Source: Selenomonas sp. GACV-9 (lineage in GTDB: Bacteria; Bacillota; Negativicutes; Selenomonadales; Selenomonadaceae). Taken from it: 64,000 nucleotides of DNA. Where the stretch lies: assembly GCA_900116485.1 (NCBI GenBank), contig FPAX01000009.1:31743-95742 (forward strand). The letters run 5' to 3'. The notes under the pieces were generated by a model. It saw nothing but the letters and a program-made list of their open reading frames with translations, was not told the origin of the DNA and searched no databases. The translations under genes and the position numbers were made by a program. Positions within the stretch are counted from its first letter, which is position 1, and each line of letters starts with the position of its first letter. Below are positions 1 to 9,248 of the stretch, piece by piece.

Positions 1-699
1 ACAAATAATGCCCTGGCGGCGCCTTTGATTCCTACGGTGAATGTGGATGTGGGAACCTCGGAAAAGCCACAGGATGTAGCAGTCACGCTGCAGGTCATGG
101 CTTTGTTGACGATACTGACGCTGGCTCCTGGAATCTTGATCATGACGACATCGTTTGTCCGTATCGTCGTCGTTATCGGCTTCCTGCGCAATGCACTTTC
201 GACACAGAATGTGCCGCCAAACCAGATCGTCATCGCGCTGTCGCTGTTCCTTACCTTCTACATCATGGCGCCCTATTGGGGGCAGGCAAACGAGAACGGT
301 CTCCAGCCATATCTGGCCGGGCAGATTACCCAGGAACAGGCTTTGGAAAATGTTGCAGAGCCAATCCGTGAGTTCATGTTCAAGCAGACACGTGAATCGG
401 ATCTGGCCTTGTTTGTCAATCTGTCCGATGCGGAACGTCCTAATGGACCGGAAGATGTATCAACGTTCACGCTGATACCGGCATTCATCATCAGTGAGCT
501 CAAGACGGCATTCCAGATTGGTTTCATGATTTATGTGCCGTTTATCGTCATCGATATGATCGTGGCAAGTACCTTGATGTCGATGGGTATGATGATGTTG
601 CCGCCGGTCATGATATCGCTGCCGTTCAAGATCTTGCTGTTTGTCATGGTCGATGGATGGCATTTGCTCATCAAGTCCCTGATTGTCAGCTTCAAGTAG
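1..699 (+). CDS. fliP: Flagellar export gate protein FliP (5' end cut by window edge)
   Basis: FliP is one of the three membrane proteins (FliP, FliQ, FliR) forming the entry gate of the flagellar type III export apparatus. The reading frame is open to base 1, and the first codons encode the ALAA stretch expected at the end of a FliP signal peptide, so the true start lies upstream; the TTG at 25 is not the start. Visible are the conserved block TSFVRIVVVIGFLRNALS, the PNQ motif before a membrane helix, and the C-terminal hydrophobic pair with MGMMMLPP. It is followed 26 bp later by fliQ, the usual order. Confidence 0.95.
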   Translation, partial: TNNALAAPLIPTVNVDVGTSEKPQDVAVTLQVMALLTILTLAPGILIMTTSFVRIVVVIGFLRNALSTQNVPPNQIVIALSLFLTFYIMAPYWGQANENGLQPYLAGQITQEQALENVAEPIREFMFKQTRESDLALFVNLSDAERPNGPEDVSTFTLIPAFIISELKTAFQIGFMIYVPFIVIDMIVASTLMSMGMMMLPPVMISLPFKILLFVMVDGWHLLIKSLIVSFK

Positions 700-725
700 C
701 AGGGGCATAAAAGGGAGGTTGTAGC

Positions 726-995
726 ATGTCGGGAGATTTGGTGGTCCAGCTGGGGCAGGAAGCCTTGTTCGTCGTCATGCTGGTGGCAGCACCGATGCTG
801 GGCTTAGGCCTGATTGTTGGCCTTATGGTCAGTGTTTTTCAGGCAACGACTTCCATCCAGGAGCAGACGCTGGCATTTATCCCGAAAATAATTGCCGTCT
901 TTGTGGCAATCTTGATTTTTGGGCCGTGGATGCTCCGTATCATGGTGGAGTATCTGACGAATGTTCTCGTCAATTTGCCGTCTTATATCGGTTAG
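726..995 (+). CDS. fliQ: Flagellar export gate protein FliQ
   Basis: This small two-helix membrane protein (89 aa, the normal FliQ length) packs around FliP and FliR in the flagellar export gate. Both hydrophobic segments are obvious, and the hallmark stretch VSVFQATTSIQEQTLAFIPK lies between them. An AGGGAGGT ribosome binding site sits 8 bases before the ATG. It lies between fliP and fliR in one transcription unit. Confidence 0.96.
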   Translation: MSGDLVVQLGQEALFVVMLVAAPMLGLGLIVGLMVSVFQATTSIQEQTLAFIPKIIAVFVAILIFGPWMLRIMVEYLTNVLVNLPSYIG

Positions 996-1006
996 AGGAG
1001 TGAATA

Positions 1007-1789
1007 ATGGATTTCTATGATCTTTTGCAGGGCCATGCGGCAGTGTTTCTGTTACTGATGACCCGGGTCAGTGGGATATTCCTTATTTCTCCGTTTTTTG
1101 GCAGCATGAATATTCCTGTGTACTTTCGTGCGGTGGCATCGCTTGCGATGGCTGTTGTTCTGTATCCCGTCATTGATAATATGGGGATGATCCAGGCACC
1201 GGCAACGATATGGGCTTACGCAGGCGCTGTCTTGTCCGAGTTGTTTATCGGTTGGCTCATTGGCTTTGTCGCCTATATCTCGTTTGCGGCAATCACGATG
1301 GCTGGTAAGGTCATGGATATGCAGGTCGGATTTGCCATTGTCAATGTTATGGATCCAACTTCCGGTCAGCAGATGCCGCTTATCGGAAGTTTTCTTTATA
1401 ATTTGACGGTCATTATCTTCCTGGTGGTCAATGGACATCATATGCTTATCGACGCTTTATTTGAGAGCTTCAAGCTGGTGCCATTGCTGTCGCTTTCCAT
1501 GAATCTGTCGCTGCCACTGATCATTGCCAAGTTCACGACAGGGATATTCCTGACAGGCATGAAGATCGCAATGCCGGTGACCTTTGCCATCCTGCTGACG
1601 AATGTGGGCCTGGGTATCCTGGCTCGTACAATGCCACAGATGAATATCTTTGTTGTCGGTATCCCGATGCAGCTGACGATTGGTACGCTGATTTTGGCAA
1701 TGGTCCTGCCGTTCTATGTATTATTCCTGGATGTGCTGTTCAATGAGATGTATGGAAATATCACAATCGCTTTACAGGCCCTACAATAG
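1007..1789 (+). CDS. fliR: Flagellar export gate protein FliR
   Basis: FliR completes the FliPQR export gate. The 260-aa product has about six membrane segments and the family signature around AGKVMDMQVGFAIVNVMDP (residues about 100-120), plus the late FVVGIPMQLTIG block. GAGGAG precedes the ATG. The 3' end overlaps the likely 5' end of flhB, which suggests translational coupling. Confidence 0.95.
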   Translation: MDFYDLLQGHAAVFLLLMTRVSGIFLISPFFGSMNIPVYFRAVASLAMAVVLYPVIDNMGMIQAPATIWAYAGAVLSELFIGWLIGFVAYISFAAITMAGKVMDMQVGFAIVNVMDPTSGQQMPLIGSFLYNLTVIIFLVVNGHHMLIDALFESFKLVPLLSLSMNLSLPLIIAKFTTGIFLTGMKIAMPVTFAILLTNVGLGILARTMPQMNIFVVGIPMQLTIGTLILAMVLPFYVLFLDVLFNEMYGNITIALQALQ

Positions 1790-2870
1790 CAGGCCCTTTG
1801 TCTTTGACCTGCAGCTCTTTGCAGGCGATAAGACAGAGGAGCCGACTTCCAAGAAACGTGCCGACGCCAAGAAAAAGGGCCAGGTCGGCAGGAGTACGGA
1901 GCTCAATACGGCTTTTGTATTGTTGATCGGTTTCTTTATCATCAAGGTGATGTGGTCGAGTATCTATGGCAGCATCGCTGCGTACACGACGTATACATTC
2001 AGTCACCTGAATCAGCCGGTTGACACGGAGAATATAATACGCATATTCATCGGCATCATTGAGCTTTTGGCCCAGACGTCATTGCCCATCATGTTTGGCA
2101 TCATGATCATGGGCCTGGCAATCAATTTCTTCCAGGTGGGCTTGAATTTCAATACAGAGGCGATTGGTTTCAAACCCGATAAGCTCAATCCTATCAATGG
2201 CTTTGGTCGTATCTTCTCGAAGCGGTCGTTGGTCGAGCTTGTAAAGTCTTTATTCAAGATTGCAATCATTGGTTTTTTCCTTTATGATTTCTTGAAAGAT
2301 CATCTGATGGCGATGCCACAGTTTATCTATTTTGATTTGCCGAACAGTTTGGCGCAGATCGCAGACATCGTGTTCAGCATGGCCTTTGAGGTCATTGCCG
2401 TGATCATCGTGCTTGGTATTCTCGACTATGGTTATCAGAAATGGCAGACCACGCAGGATCTGAAGATGACCAAGCAGGAAGTCAAGGATGAGATGAAGCA
2501 GACCGAAGGTGATCCGCAGATCAAGGGCAAGATCAAGCAGAAACAGCGTCAGATGGCTATGAGCCGCATGATGCAGGAAGTGCCGAAGGCGGATGTCATC
2601 GTCACGAACCCGACGCATTTTGCGGTGGCCTTGCAGTACAGCAAGGGAATGGTTGCGCCGCTCATCGTGGCCAAGGGACAGGATCTGGTTGCTCAGCGCA
2701 TCAAGGATATTGCGCGCGATGCGCGCGTGCCTATCGTTGAGAACCGTCCGTTGGCGCGGGCGCTCTATGCGAGTGCTGAGGTCGGTGACACTGTGCCGTC
2801 GGAGCTCTATCAGGCGGTCGCTGAGGTCCTGGCGTATGTCTACCGGTTGAAGAACCGGCGCCGGGCTTGA
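1752..2870 (+). CDS. flhB: Flagellar export switch protein FlhB
   Basis: FlhB switches export from rod/hook to filament substrates by cleaving itself. The family's N-terminal FDLQLFAGDKTEEPTSKKR block is present, followed by four membrane helices and a cytoplasmic domain. The autocleavage motif NPTH is intact (Asn about residue 286 from this start). The start is uncertain: the frame is open from an ATG at 1716, inside fliR, with others at 1743 and 1752. None has a strong ribosome binding site. I chose 1752 because it leaves a short head before the conserved block; coupling to fliR termination is likely. Confidence 0.93.
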   Translation: MEISQSLYRPYNSRPFVFDLQLFAGDKTEEPTSKKRADAKKKGQVGRSTELNTAFVLLIGFFIIKVMWSSIYGSIAAYTTYTFSHLNQPVDTENIIRIFIGIIELLAQTSLPIMFGIMIMGLAINFFQVGLNFNTEAIGFKPDKLNPINGFGRIFSKRSLVELVKSLFKIAIIGFFLYDFLKDHLMAMPQFIYFDLPNSLAQIADIVFSMAFEVIAVIIVLGILDYGYQKWQTTQDLKMTKQEVKDEMKQTEGDPQIKGKIKQKQRQMAMSRMMQEVPKADVIVTNPTHFAVALQYSKGMVAPLIVAKGQDLVAQRIKDIARDARVPIVENRPLARALYASAEVGDTVPSELYQAVAEVLAYVYRLKNRRRA

Positions 2871-2907
2871 TGGTTAATATATTTTTCGAAGGTAAGGAGA
2901 GTCATAT

Positions 2908-4995
2908 ATGGCTGCACCACAGGCAGCTGCTGCGTCAAATGCATTTGGCAAGGGCAGTTTTATCCAAAAATACAGTGATGTAATGATTGCGGTAGCAATC
3001 ATTGTCATCGTTGTCATGATGATCATTCCGCTGCCAACGCTGCTGCTGGATATGCTGATCTGTCTGAATATCACGATCGCACTCTTGCTGGTCATGGCAG
3101 TTATCTATAACAAGGAAGCACTCGACCTGTCGATATTCCCTTCCTTGCTGTTGGTGACGACGTTGTTCCGTCTGGCACTCAACATATCCTCGACACGTCT
3201 TATCCTGCTCGATGGTTATGCTGGTGAGGTCATCACGGCATTCGGTAACTTCGTTGTCGGTGGTAATCCGGTTGTCGGTTTTATCATGTTCGTCATCTTG
3301 GTTGCCGTCAACTTCATCGTTATCACGAAGGGTTCTGAGCGTGTCGCAGAGGTATCGGCACGATTCACCCTCGATGCTATGCCTGGTAAGCAGATGTCTA
3401 TCGATGCAGACCTCAATCAGGGAGCCATCACCGACGCAGAAGCCAAGATACGCCGCGAGAAGATCCAGCATGAGTCGGATTTCTTCGGCGCCATGGATGG
3501 TGCGTCGAAGTTCGTCAAGGGCGATGCCATTGCCGCTATCCTGATCATGTTCATAAACATTGCCGGTGGCTTCATCATCGGCATGATGCAGCGCAATCTT
3601 GAGGCTGTCCAGGCCTTGCAGACCTATACACTGCTGACCGTCGGCGAGGGCCTCGTCAGCCAGATACCGGCACTCTTGATTTCTACGGCAACAGGCCTGA
3701 TCGTTACGCGTGCTGGTGCCGAAGGCAATATCGGCAGTGACCTCGTCAATCAGCTTGTTCGCAACGACCGTATTTATTTCATCCTGTGTGGCGTATTGCT
3801 GTTCTTTGCTATCATCCCAGGTTTGCCAGGAATACCATTCACGGTGCTGTCGCTGTTCTGCTTCTTCATTGGCCGCTTGCTGCGACAGGGAGTCGAGGTC
3901 AAGACCGAGACCCAGAAAGAGGCTAAGAAAGTCCAGGAAAAGAAGAAGGCTACGACACCGGAGAATATCGTATCGCTGCTGCAGGTCGATCCGATGGAAC
4001 TGGAAATCGGCTATTCGCTGATTCCGCTTGTTGATACGGGACAGGGCGGTGACCTTCTGGACCGTATCGTCATGATCCGCCGCCAGTGTGCGCTCGAACT
4101 TGGCCTTGTCGTGCCGACAATCCGCATCCGCGACAATATCCAAATCAAGCCGAATGCGTATATCATCAAGCTCAAGGGCATTGAGATAGCCAAGGGTGAG
4201 CTCATGCTCGACCATTATCTGGCGATGAATTCCGGTACGGTATTTGAAGAGGTACCGGGCATCGAGACGACTGAGCCGGCATTTGGCCTGCCGGCCCTCT
4301 GGATTCCGGAGAATGAGCGTGAGCAGGCTGAGCTCAACGGCTATACCGTCGTTGATGCTGTATCGGTTCTGGCTACGCATCTGACAGAGGTCATCAAGCA
4401 GCATGCTGATGAGATCCTCGGCCGTCAGGAGACGCAGAACCTTATCGACAACCTCAAGAAGACCAACCAGTCGCTGGTCGACGAGGTTGTGCCGGATCTC
4501 ATGAATGTCGGCGAGATCCAGAAGGTATTGTCCAATCTTCTTCGCGAGCGTATCTCGATTCGCGATATGGCGACGATTCTCGAGGTGCTTGCGGATTATT
4601 CACGAGCCACCAAGGATACGGAAATACTTACCGAGTATGTCCGCCATGCAATGGCGCGCCAGATTACCCAGCAGAATGTGCAGAATGGCACACTGCCCTG
4701 CATCACGCTGGATCCGGCGCTGGAAAACCGCATTGCCGGTGGTGTGCAGCGCACAGATCATGGCTCTTATGTCAGCCTCGATCCCGATTCGCTGCAGAAA
4801 CTCATTACGGCACTCAATACAGAGCTGCCGAAACTTACAAACATGGGCTATCAGCCAATCGTGCTGACAAGTCCGGCGGTAAGGCTGTATTTCCGCAAAT
4901 TGGTCGAGCGCTCTGTTCCGGGACTCATCGTCCTGTCACATGCTGAGATCGAGCAGAGTGTCGAGATTCAGATTCTTGGGGTGGTGAAGATCTAA
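2908..4995 (+). CDS. flhA: Flagellar export core protein FlhA
   Basis: FlhA is the large membrane component of the flagellar export machine, docking chaperone-substrate complexes and using the proton gradient. At 695 aa it has the normal length. The N-terminal half holds about eight membrane helices. The FHIPEP-family cytoplasmic loop (MPGKQMSIDADLNQG, then RREKIQHESDFFGAMDGA) is textbook. The C-terminal half is the soluble substrate-docking domain. AAGGAGAG precedes the ATG. flhF starts on the next base after its stop. Confidence 0.97.
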   Translation: MAAPQAAAASNAFGKGSFIQKYSDVMIAVAIIVIVVMMIIPLPTLLLDMLICLNITIALLLVMAVIYNKEALDLSIFPSLLLVTTLFRLALNISSTRLILLDGYAGEVITAFGNFVVGGNPVVGFIMFVILVAVNFIVITKGSERVAEVSARFTLDAMPGKQMSIDADLNQGAITDAEAKIRREKIQHESDFFGAMDGASKFVKGDAIAAILIMFINIAGGFIIGMMQRNLEAVQALQTYTLLTVGEGLVSQIPALLISTATGLIVTRAGAEGNIGSDLVNQLVRNDRIYFILCGVLLFFAIIPGLPGIPFTVLSLFCFFIGRLLRQGVEVKTETQKEAKKVQEKKKATTPENIVSLLQVDPMELEIGYSLIPLVDTGQGGDLLDRIVMIRRQCALELGLVVPTIRIRDNIQIKPNAYIIKLKGIEIAKGELMLDHYLAMNSGTVFEEVPGIETTEPAFGLPALWIPENEREQAELNGYTVVDAVSVLATHLTEVIKQHADEILGRQETQNLIDNLKKTNQSLVDEVVPDLMNVGEIQKVLSNLLRERISIRDMATILEVLADYSRATKDTEILTEYVRHAMARQITQQNVQNGTLPCITLDPALENRIAGGVQRTDHGSYVSLDPDSLQKLITALNTELPKLTNMGYQPIVLTSPAVRLYFRKLVERSVPGLIVLSHAEIEQSVEIQILGVVKI

Positions 4996-6369
4996 GTGCA
5001 GATAAAAGTAGTCAAGGCTCCCTCGATGAAGGAAGCCATGCAGCAGGTAAAGGAAGAATTGGGACCAGATGCGGTCATCCTGCATACGAAAAAATACCGG
5101 GAGGGTGGCTTCCTGGGATATCATAGTTCGGAGGTCGTTGAGGTTACTGCCGCGATTGAAGAAGCAGACGCAAGGCAGGAGAAGAAGAAGGCGAAGCAGG
5201 CTCCGGCAGGCAGGCCAGCCAAGTCAATAGGCATGGGCAGCCGGTTGGACGTGGTGTCTCCGGCTGCACCGGTACTGCCGAACCAGGTTTTATCTCAGTA
5301 CAAGACGAACGGGACAGAGGCAGGGGTGCGCATGGCGGAATCGCCAATCCCAGCACCTATGTTCCAGCAAGTACAATCTACTGGACAGGCTGGTAGTAGT
5401 ACGCAGCCGTCAGTTCCCAGCGCAGACCCAGTCGAAACAGCAAAACAAGAGGAAGATGTACAAGTGATGGAAAAATCAGCAGCAGAAAACGTGGCATCCA
5501 ATCCGGAAGATACTGAAAAGATCCAGCGGCTTGAAGACGAGCTGGCGCAGATGAAGGCAATGCTGGCGCAGGTGATGAGCAAGGACCAGCCGAAGGATCA
5601 GGTATCCATACAGGAAGCCCTGCGCCGTCAGGAAGTGGAGGAAGACCTGCTCAAGGATATGGCCGCGCAGCTGCCGGCGGGCGATACGCTGCTTGACAGC
5701 CGTGATGAGCGGGCTGCGGATGTGCTGGCCGGCTATCTGGGTGAGGCGATGAATTTCTCTGAGGGCATCACGCTCAATAAGCATGGTGTACGCATCGTGG
5801 CCTTGATTGGCGCTACTGGCGTCGGCAAGACGACGACATTGGCAAAGATTGCGGCCAGGTTCGTACTGGAGAAGAATATCCGTGCAGCGCTTATCACGGC
5901 GGATACCTACCGCATTTCGGCTGTCGAACAGCTAAAGACCTACTCGGATATCATCGGCCTGCCTCTGGAGATCGTCTATTCGCCAGATGAGCTCAAGGTG
6001 GCTATCCATAAGCATCGTGATAAGGATCTGATCCTTATCGATACGGCGGGACGCAGCCAGCATAACGAATATCAGATGAAGGAACTGCAGGATTTCCTGG
6101 CAGTGAATTCTCATATCGAGTGCCATCTGGTAATGAGTGCGACGACGAAAAGCCGTGATGCAGCTGATATCCTTGAGAAGTTTTCGGTCTGTGAGCCGGA
6201 TCGGGTCATCTTCACGAAAACCGATGAGACCAGCAGTGTCGGACTCATACTGAATCTGCTGGCCCAGCGGGACATCGCGTTGTCCTTCCTGACGAATGGA
6301 CAGAGTGTTCCCGATGATATCGTACCGGCGACACCGGTGAAACTCGCTGAATTGCTGTTGAGGGAATAA
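4996..6369 (+). CDS. flhF: SRP-type GTPase FlhF, flagellar placement
   Basis: FlhF is an SRP-family GTPase that fixes where and how many flagella form. Of 457 residues, the first ~45 form the B domain, followed by a long low-complexity, Pro/Gln/Glu-rich linker, then an N-G GTPase domain with P-loop GATGVGKTTT (about residue 272), the DTAGRS switch and the TKTDE base-recognition motif. It starts with GTG directly abutting the flhA stop, and flhG follows after one base, so expression is probably coupled. Confidence 0.95.
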   Translation: MQIKVVKAPSMKEAMQQVKEELGPDAVILHTKKYREGGFLGYHSSEVVEVTAAIEEADARQEKKKAKQAPAGRPAKSIGMGSRLDVVSPAAPVLPNQVLSQYKTNGTEAGVRMAESPIPAPMFQQVQSTGQAGSSTQPSVPSADPVETAKQEEDVQVMEKSAAENVASNPEDTEKIQRLEDELAQMKAMLAQVMSKDQPKDQVSIQEALRRQEVEEDLLKDMAAQLPAGDTLLDSRDERAADVLAGYLGEAMNFSEGITLNKHGVRIVALIGATGVGKTTTLAKIAARFVLEKNIRAALITADTYRISAVEQLKTYSDIIGLPLEIVYSPDELKVAIHKHRDKDLILIDTAGRSQHNEYQMKELQDFLAVNSHIECHLVMSATTKSRDAADILEKFSVCEPDRVIFTKTDETSSVGLILNLLAQRDIALSFLTNGQSVPDDIVPATPVKLAELLLRE

Positions 6370-6370
6370 G

Positions 6371-7285
6371 ATGGGAGATCAGGCGCAAAGACTTCGCCAG
6401 CTGGTTGGCGATAAAACGGAATACCCGACAGATTACAGTGTACGCAGCGCAGCTGATCCAGCAGAATTGCGCACTGGTGCCCTGGGCACCAGAGTATTGG
6501 CTGTGACGAGTGGCAAAGGCGGCGTCGGTAAGACGAACCTTACGGTCAATCTGGCAATTGCGCTGGGGATGGCTGGACAACGCGTTCTCGTCATCGATGC
6601 AGATCTGGGCATGGCGAATGTTGATGTGGTGCTGGGCAGCATGTCGCGCAAACATTTGCTGCATCTGCTGGAAGATGGTACGGAACTGCAGGATGTCGTG
6701 ATGCATGGGCCCTATGGTGTCAATTACATCTCCGGAGGATCGGGCATCGAGAAGGCAGCAGAATTCACGATCGAGGAGCGGCAGCGTCTGATGCAGAAAC
6801 TGACTGGCTGCGCAGAGTTGGCGGATATCATCCTTATTGATACGGGGGCTGGTCTTGGCAAGAATGTTATGGATTTCATCCTTGCTGCTGATGAGGTCCT
6901 GCTTGTGACAACGCCAGAACCGACAGCCTTGACCGATGCCTATGCTGTCATGAAGGCGTACAGTATGTATGCGAGCCATCAGAATATCCGGCTGGTTGTG
7001 AACCGCGTCTACGATGAGGCAGAAAGCCGTGAGGTAGTGGCAAAACTGCAGCAGACGTCGGAGCGTTTCCTGAACATGCCGATTGATTGCCTTGGATATA
7101 TTTTCGAGGATACAGCCGTCATGCGGTCGGTGCGCAAGCAGACACCGTTTTTGGTAGCGCATCCTGGCAGTACGGCGGCACGGTGCATACAGGCTATGAC
7201 CAATAGTGTCCTGTATGGCAGCAAGATGAAGGTTACGCAGGGGTGGAGAGGATTTTTGCGACAAATTTTTAGTTTTTCGCGTTAA
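6371..7285 (+). CDS. flhG: MinD-like ATPase FlhG, FlhF regulator
   Basis: FlhG is a MinD/ParA-type ATPase that limits flagellar number by stimulating FlhF GTPase activity. The protein begins with a DQAQRLRQL segment, matching the DQAxxLR activator helix known to contact FlhF. The deviant Walker A motif SGKGGVGKTN (about residue 46) and the switch DTGAGL, in which Ala-Gly replaces the usual Pro-Ala, are visible. Position directly after flhF supports FlhG rather than a cell-division MinD; a true minD lies at 28714. Confidence 0.93.
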   Translation: MGDQAQRLRQLVGDKTEYPTDYSVRSAADPAELRTGALGTRVLAVTSGKGGVGKTNLTVNLAIALGMAGQRVLVIDADLGMANVDVVLGSMSRKHLLHLLEDGTELQDVVMHGPYGVNYISGGSGIEKAAEFTIEERQRLMQKLTGCAELADIILIDTGAGLGKNVMDFILAADEVLLVTTPEPTALTDAYAVMKAYSMYASHQNIRLVVNRVYDEAESREVVAKLQQTSERFLNMPIDCLGYIFEDTAVMRSVRKQTPFLVAHPGSTAARCIQAMTNSVLYGSKMKVTQGWRGFLRQIFSFSR

Positions 7286-7303
7286 ACATGGAGGAACTTT
7301 ACT

Positions 7304-7996
7304 ATGGCGGGCGAATTAATAAAAGCAAGGGATGTCTTAAAGATTGGCCAGCGCGTGGAGTTTTTTGTCGAAGCGAGCGATGAACGCCATGCAAGCCGTA
7401 TCGAGGGCATGACGGATGAAGAACTGATCGTGGCAATGCCGATGAGCAGCAAGCATGTGCCTATCATTCCACTTAGTGGATCGCACTTATATGGAGTGGC
7501 AGTAGGCAGGCAGTGCCAATATCGTTTCTTCACGACTTTTCACGAGACAGGGATGCTCGATGAACGCATTGCCGTCTGGTATATCAGTTTTCCAGAAGAA
7601 GTTGAGCGGCATCAGAATCGCGAGTTTGTCCGTGTGAAGGTCAATCTGCCGGTGATGGTACGGCTTATCGATGAGGAAGGAACCATCCTGTCGCCGGTGA
7701 CGACTCGGATGGTCGATCTCAGCGGCAATGGGATCTGCTTTGCGCTGGATCGGGAGGTCAAGCCTGGCATGCAGGCAGCGCTTTCGCTTGACAGCATCCC
7801 GGGCGTGGGCTCGATTGAGCAGATGTGCAAGGTGGCCAGCTGCAGGAAAATCGAGAAGGATGATGGTGAGTACGTATATCACATCGGTGCATCGTTCCAG
7901 CATCTGCCACGCGCCGTGAGCAATCAGATTGTCCATTACCTGTTTACCGTACAGCGGACAACGATTGCTAAGGGAATCAACAAGAAGGACTTGTAA
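7304..7996 (+). CDS. PilZ-domain cyclic di-GMP receptor (YcgR-like flagellar brake)
   Basis: This 230-aa protein has an N-terminal YcgR-type beta domain and a C-terminal PilZ domain. Both cyclic di-GMP contact motifs are intact: RxxxR as REFVR (about residue 106) and DxSxxG as DLSGNG (about residue 140). Family members bind cyclic di-GMP and slow or re-bias the flagellar motor. Its location between flhG and cheB fits that role. A candidate upstream source of the second messenger, a GGDEF protein, is encoded at 18644. GGAGG precedes the ATG. Confidence 0.88.
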   Translation: MAGELIKARDVLKIGQRVEFFVEASDERHASRIEGMTDEELIVAMPMSSKHVPIIPLSGSHLYGVAVGRQCQYRFFTTFHETGMLDERIAVWYISFPEEVERHQNREFVRVKVNLPVMVRLIDEEGTILSPVTTRMVDLSGNGICFALDREVKPGMQAALSLDSIPGVGSIEQMCKVASCRKIEKDDGEYVYHIGASFQHLPRAVSNQIVHYLFTVQRTTIAKGINKKDL

Positions 7997-8020
7997 GGAG
8001 TTCTGAATGGGGGGAGCAGG

Positions 8021-9226
8021 ATGATTCGTGTCTTGGTTGCCGATGATTCAGCATTTATGCGAAAAGTCTTAGCAGACCTGTTCCAAAAACAGCCGGACTT
8101 CGATGTAGTCGGGACGGCAATGGATGGCAAGGATGCGGTCAAGAAGGTAAAGCAGCTCAAGCCTGATCTGGTGACGATGGATGTCAACATGCCGGTCATG
8201 GATGGCATCAACGCATTAGCTGTCATCATGGAATCGTGTCCGGTGCCGATAGTTATGCTGAGCAGCTTGACACAGAAGGGAACGGATGCTACAATTCGGG
8301 CATTGAGCCTTGGCGCGGTGGATTTTATCAGCAAGGCCGGTGGATCGATCTCGCGCATTGATGACATCGAGGAGGAAATCCTTGCCAAATGCCGCAATGC
8401 TGCCAGGGCGCACGTCCATCGAACGTCCATGGCAGTGAAGTCGCAGGCAGTGGCATCAGTACCACCTGCCATGAAACGGGGAGAGCTTCCGCGTCGGCAG
8501 GGAATGAAGCTTACTACGCCGGCTGTAGCTCAGCCACCTGCCGGGCAAACGACAGGTGTAGGCGGCAAGCGGTTCAACCCACTGCTGCAGCCTCGTGCGA
8601 ATGCGCCGGCAGCTGCCAGCAGGCCCGTACCTGTGATGAGCGGTTCTGTGGGAACCAGCAAGAAACTGGTAGTGATCGGCACATCGACAGGCGGGCCACA
8701 GGCATTGCAGAATGTCATAACAAGACTGCCGGGAAATCTTCCCTGCGGGGTTGTAGTGGTTCAGCATATGCCGTCAGGATTTACGAAAGCATTGGCTGAC
8801 CGGTTAAACTCCATATCACAGGTGTCCGTCAAGGAAGCTGAGGATGAGGAGGTAATCCGGCCTGGCTATGTATATATTGCACCAGGAGATTTCCATCTGC
8901 GCATCAAAGAAGAAGGCGGAACACGCAAGATCAAGCTCAGTCAGGAGGCGCGGGTGGGAAACCATCGTCCGGCGGTAAATGTGATGTATGACTCAGCTGC
9001 ACCATTGGGCAAGAACCTTGTGGCTGTCATCATGACAGGCATGGGGGCTGATGGCTGTGAGGGAATGAAGAAGATCAAAGCAGCTGGAGGTTACAGCATT
9101 GCGCAGAACGAGCCTACCTGTGTGGTTTATGGAATGCCAAAAGCAGTGGTGGATGCAGGGCTGGCCGATGAGATTCGGCCGTTGCAGGACATCGCCAATG
9201 CCATCGTCGAGGCTGTAAAGAGATAG
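8021..9226 (+). CDS. cheB: Chemotaxis protein-glutamate methylesterase CheB
   Basis: CheB removes methyl groups from chemoreceptors (and deamidates them) during adaptation. Residues 1-120 form a response-regulator receiver with the phospho-acceptor Asp54 in VTMDVNMP. After a Pro/Ala/Gln-rich linker comes the esterase domain with catalytic Ser222 in GTSTGGP, the His in VQHMPSGF and the Asp in MTGMGADG. A GGGGGGAG ribosome binding site precedes the ATG. No cheR is visible in the window. Confidence 0.96.
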   Translation: MIRVLVADDSAFMRKVLADLFQKQPDFDVVGTAMDGKDAVKKVKQLKPDLVTMDVNMPVMDGINALAVIMESCPVPIVMLSSLTQKGTDATIRALSLGAVDFISKAGGSISRIDDIEEEILAKCRNAARAHVHRTSMAVKSQAVASVPPAMKRGELPRRQGMKLTTPAVAQPPAGQTTGVGGKRFNPLLQPRANAPAAASRPVPVMSGSVGTSKKLVVIGTSTGGPQALQNVITRLPGNLPCGVVVVQHMPSGFTKALADRLNSISQVSVKEAEDEEVIRPGYVYIAPGDFHLRIKEEGGTRKIKLSQEARVGNHRPAVNVMYDSAAPLGKNLVAVIMTGMGADGCEGMKKIKAAGGYSIAQNEPTCVVYGMPKAVVDAGLADEIRPLQDIANAIVEAVKR

Positions 9227-9248
9227 AAAGGATATAGGGGGAATACAA

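Noticed and set aside
2935..4404. 489-codon open frame on the - strand across flhA
   Set aside because: It is the mirror of flhA, rich in Asp, Arg, Gln and His as expected from reversed coding triplets, has no motif, and flhA is certain.
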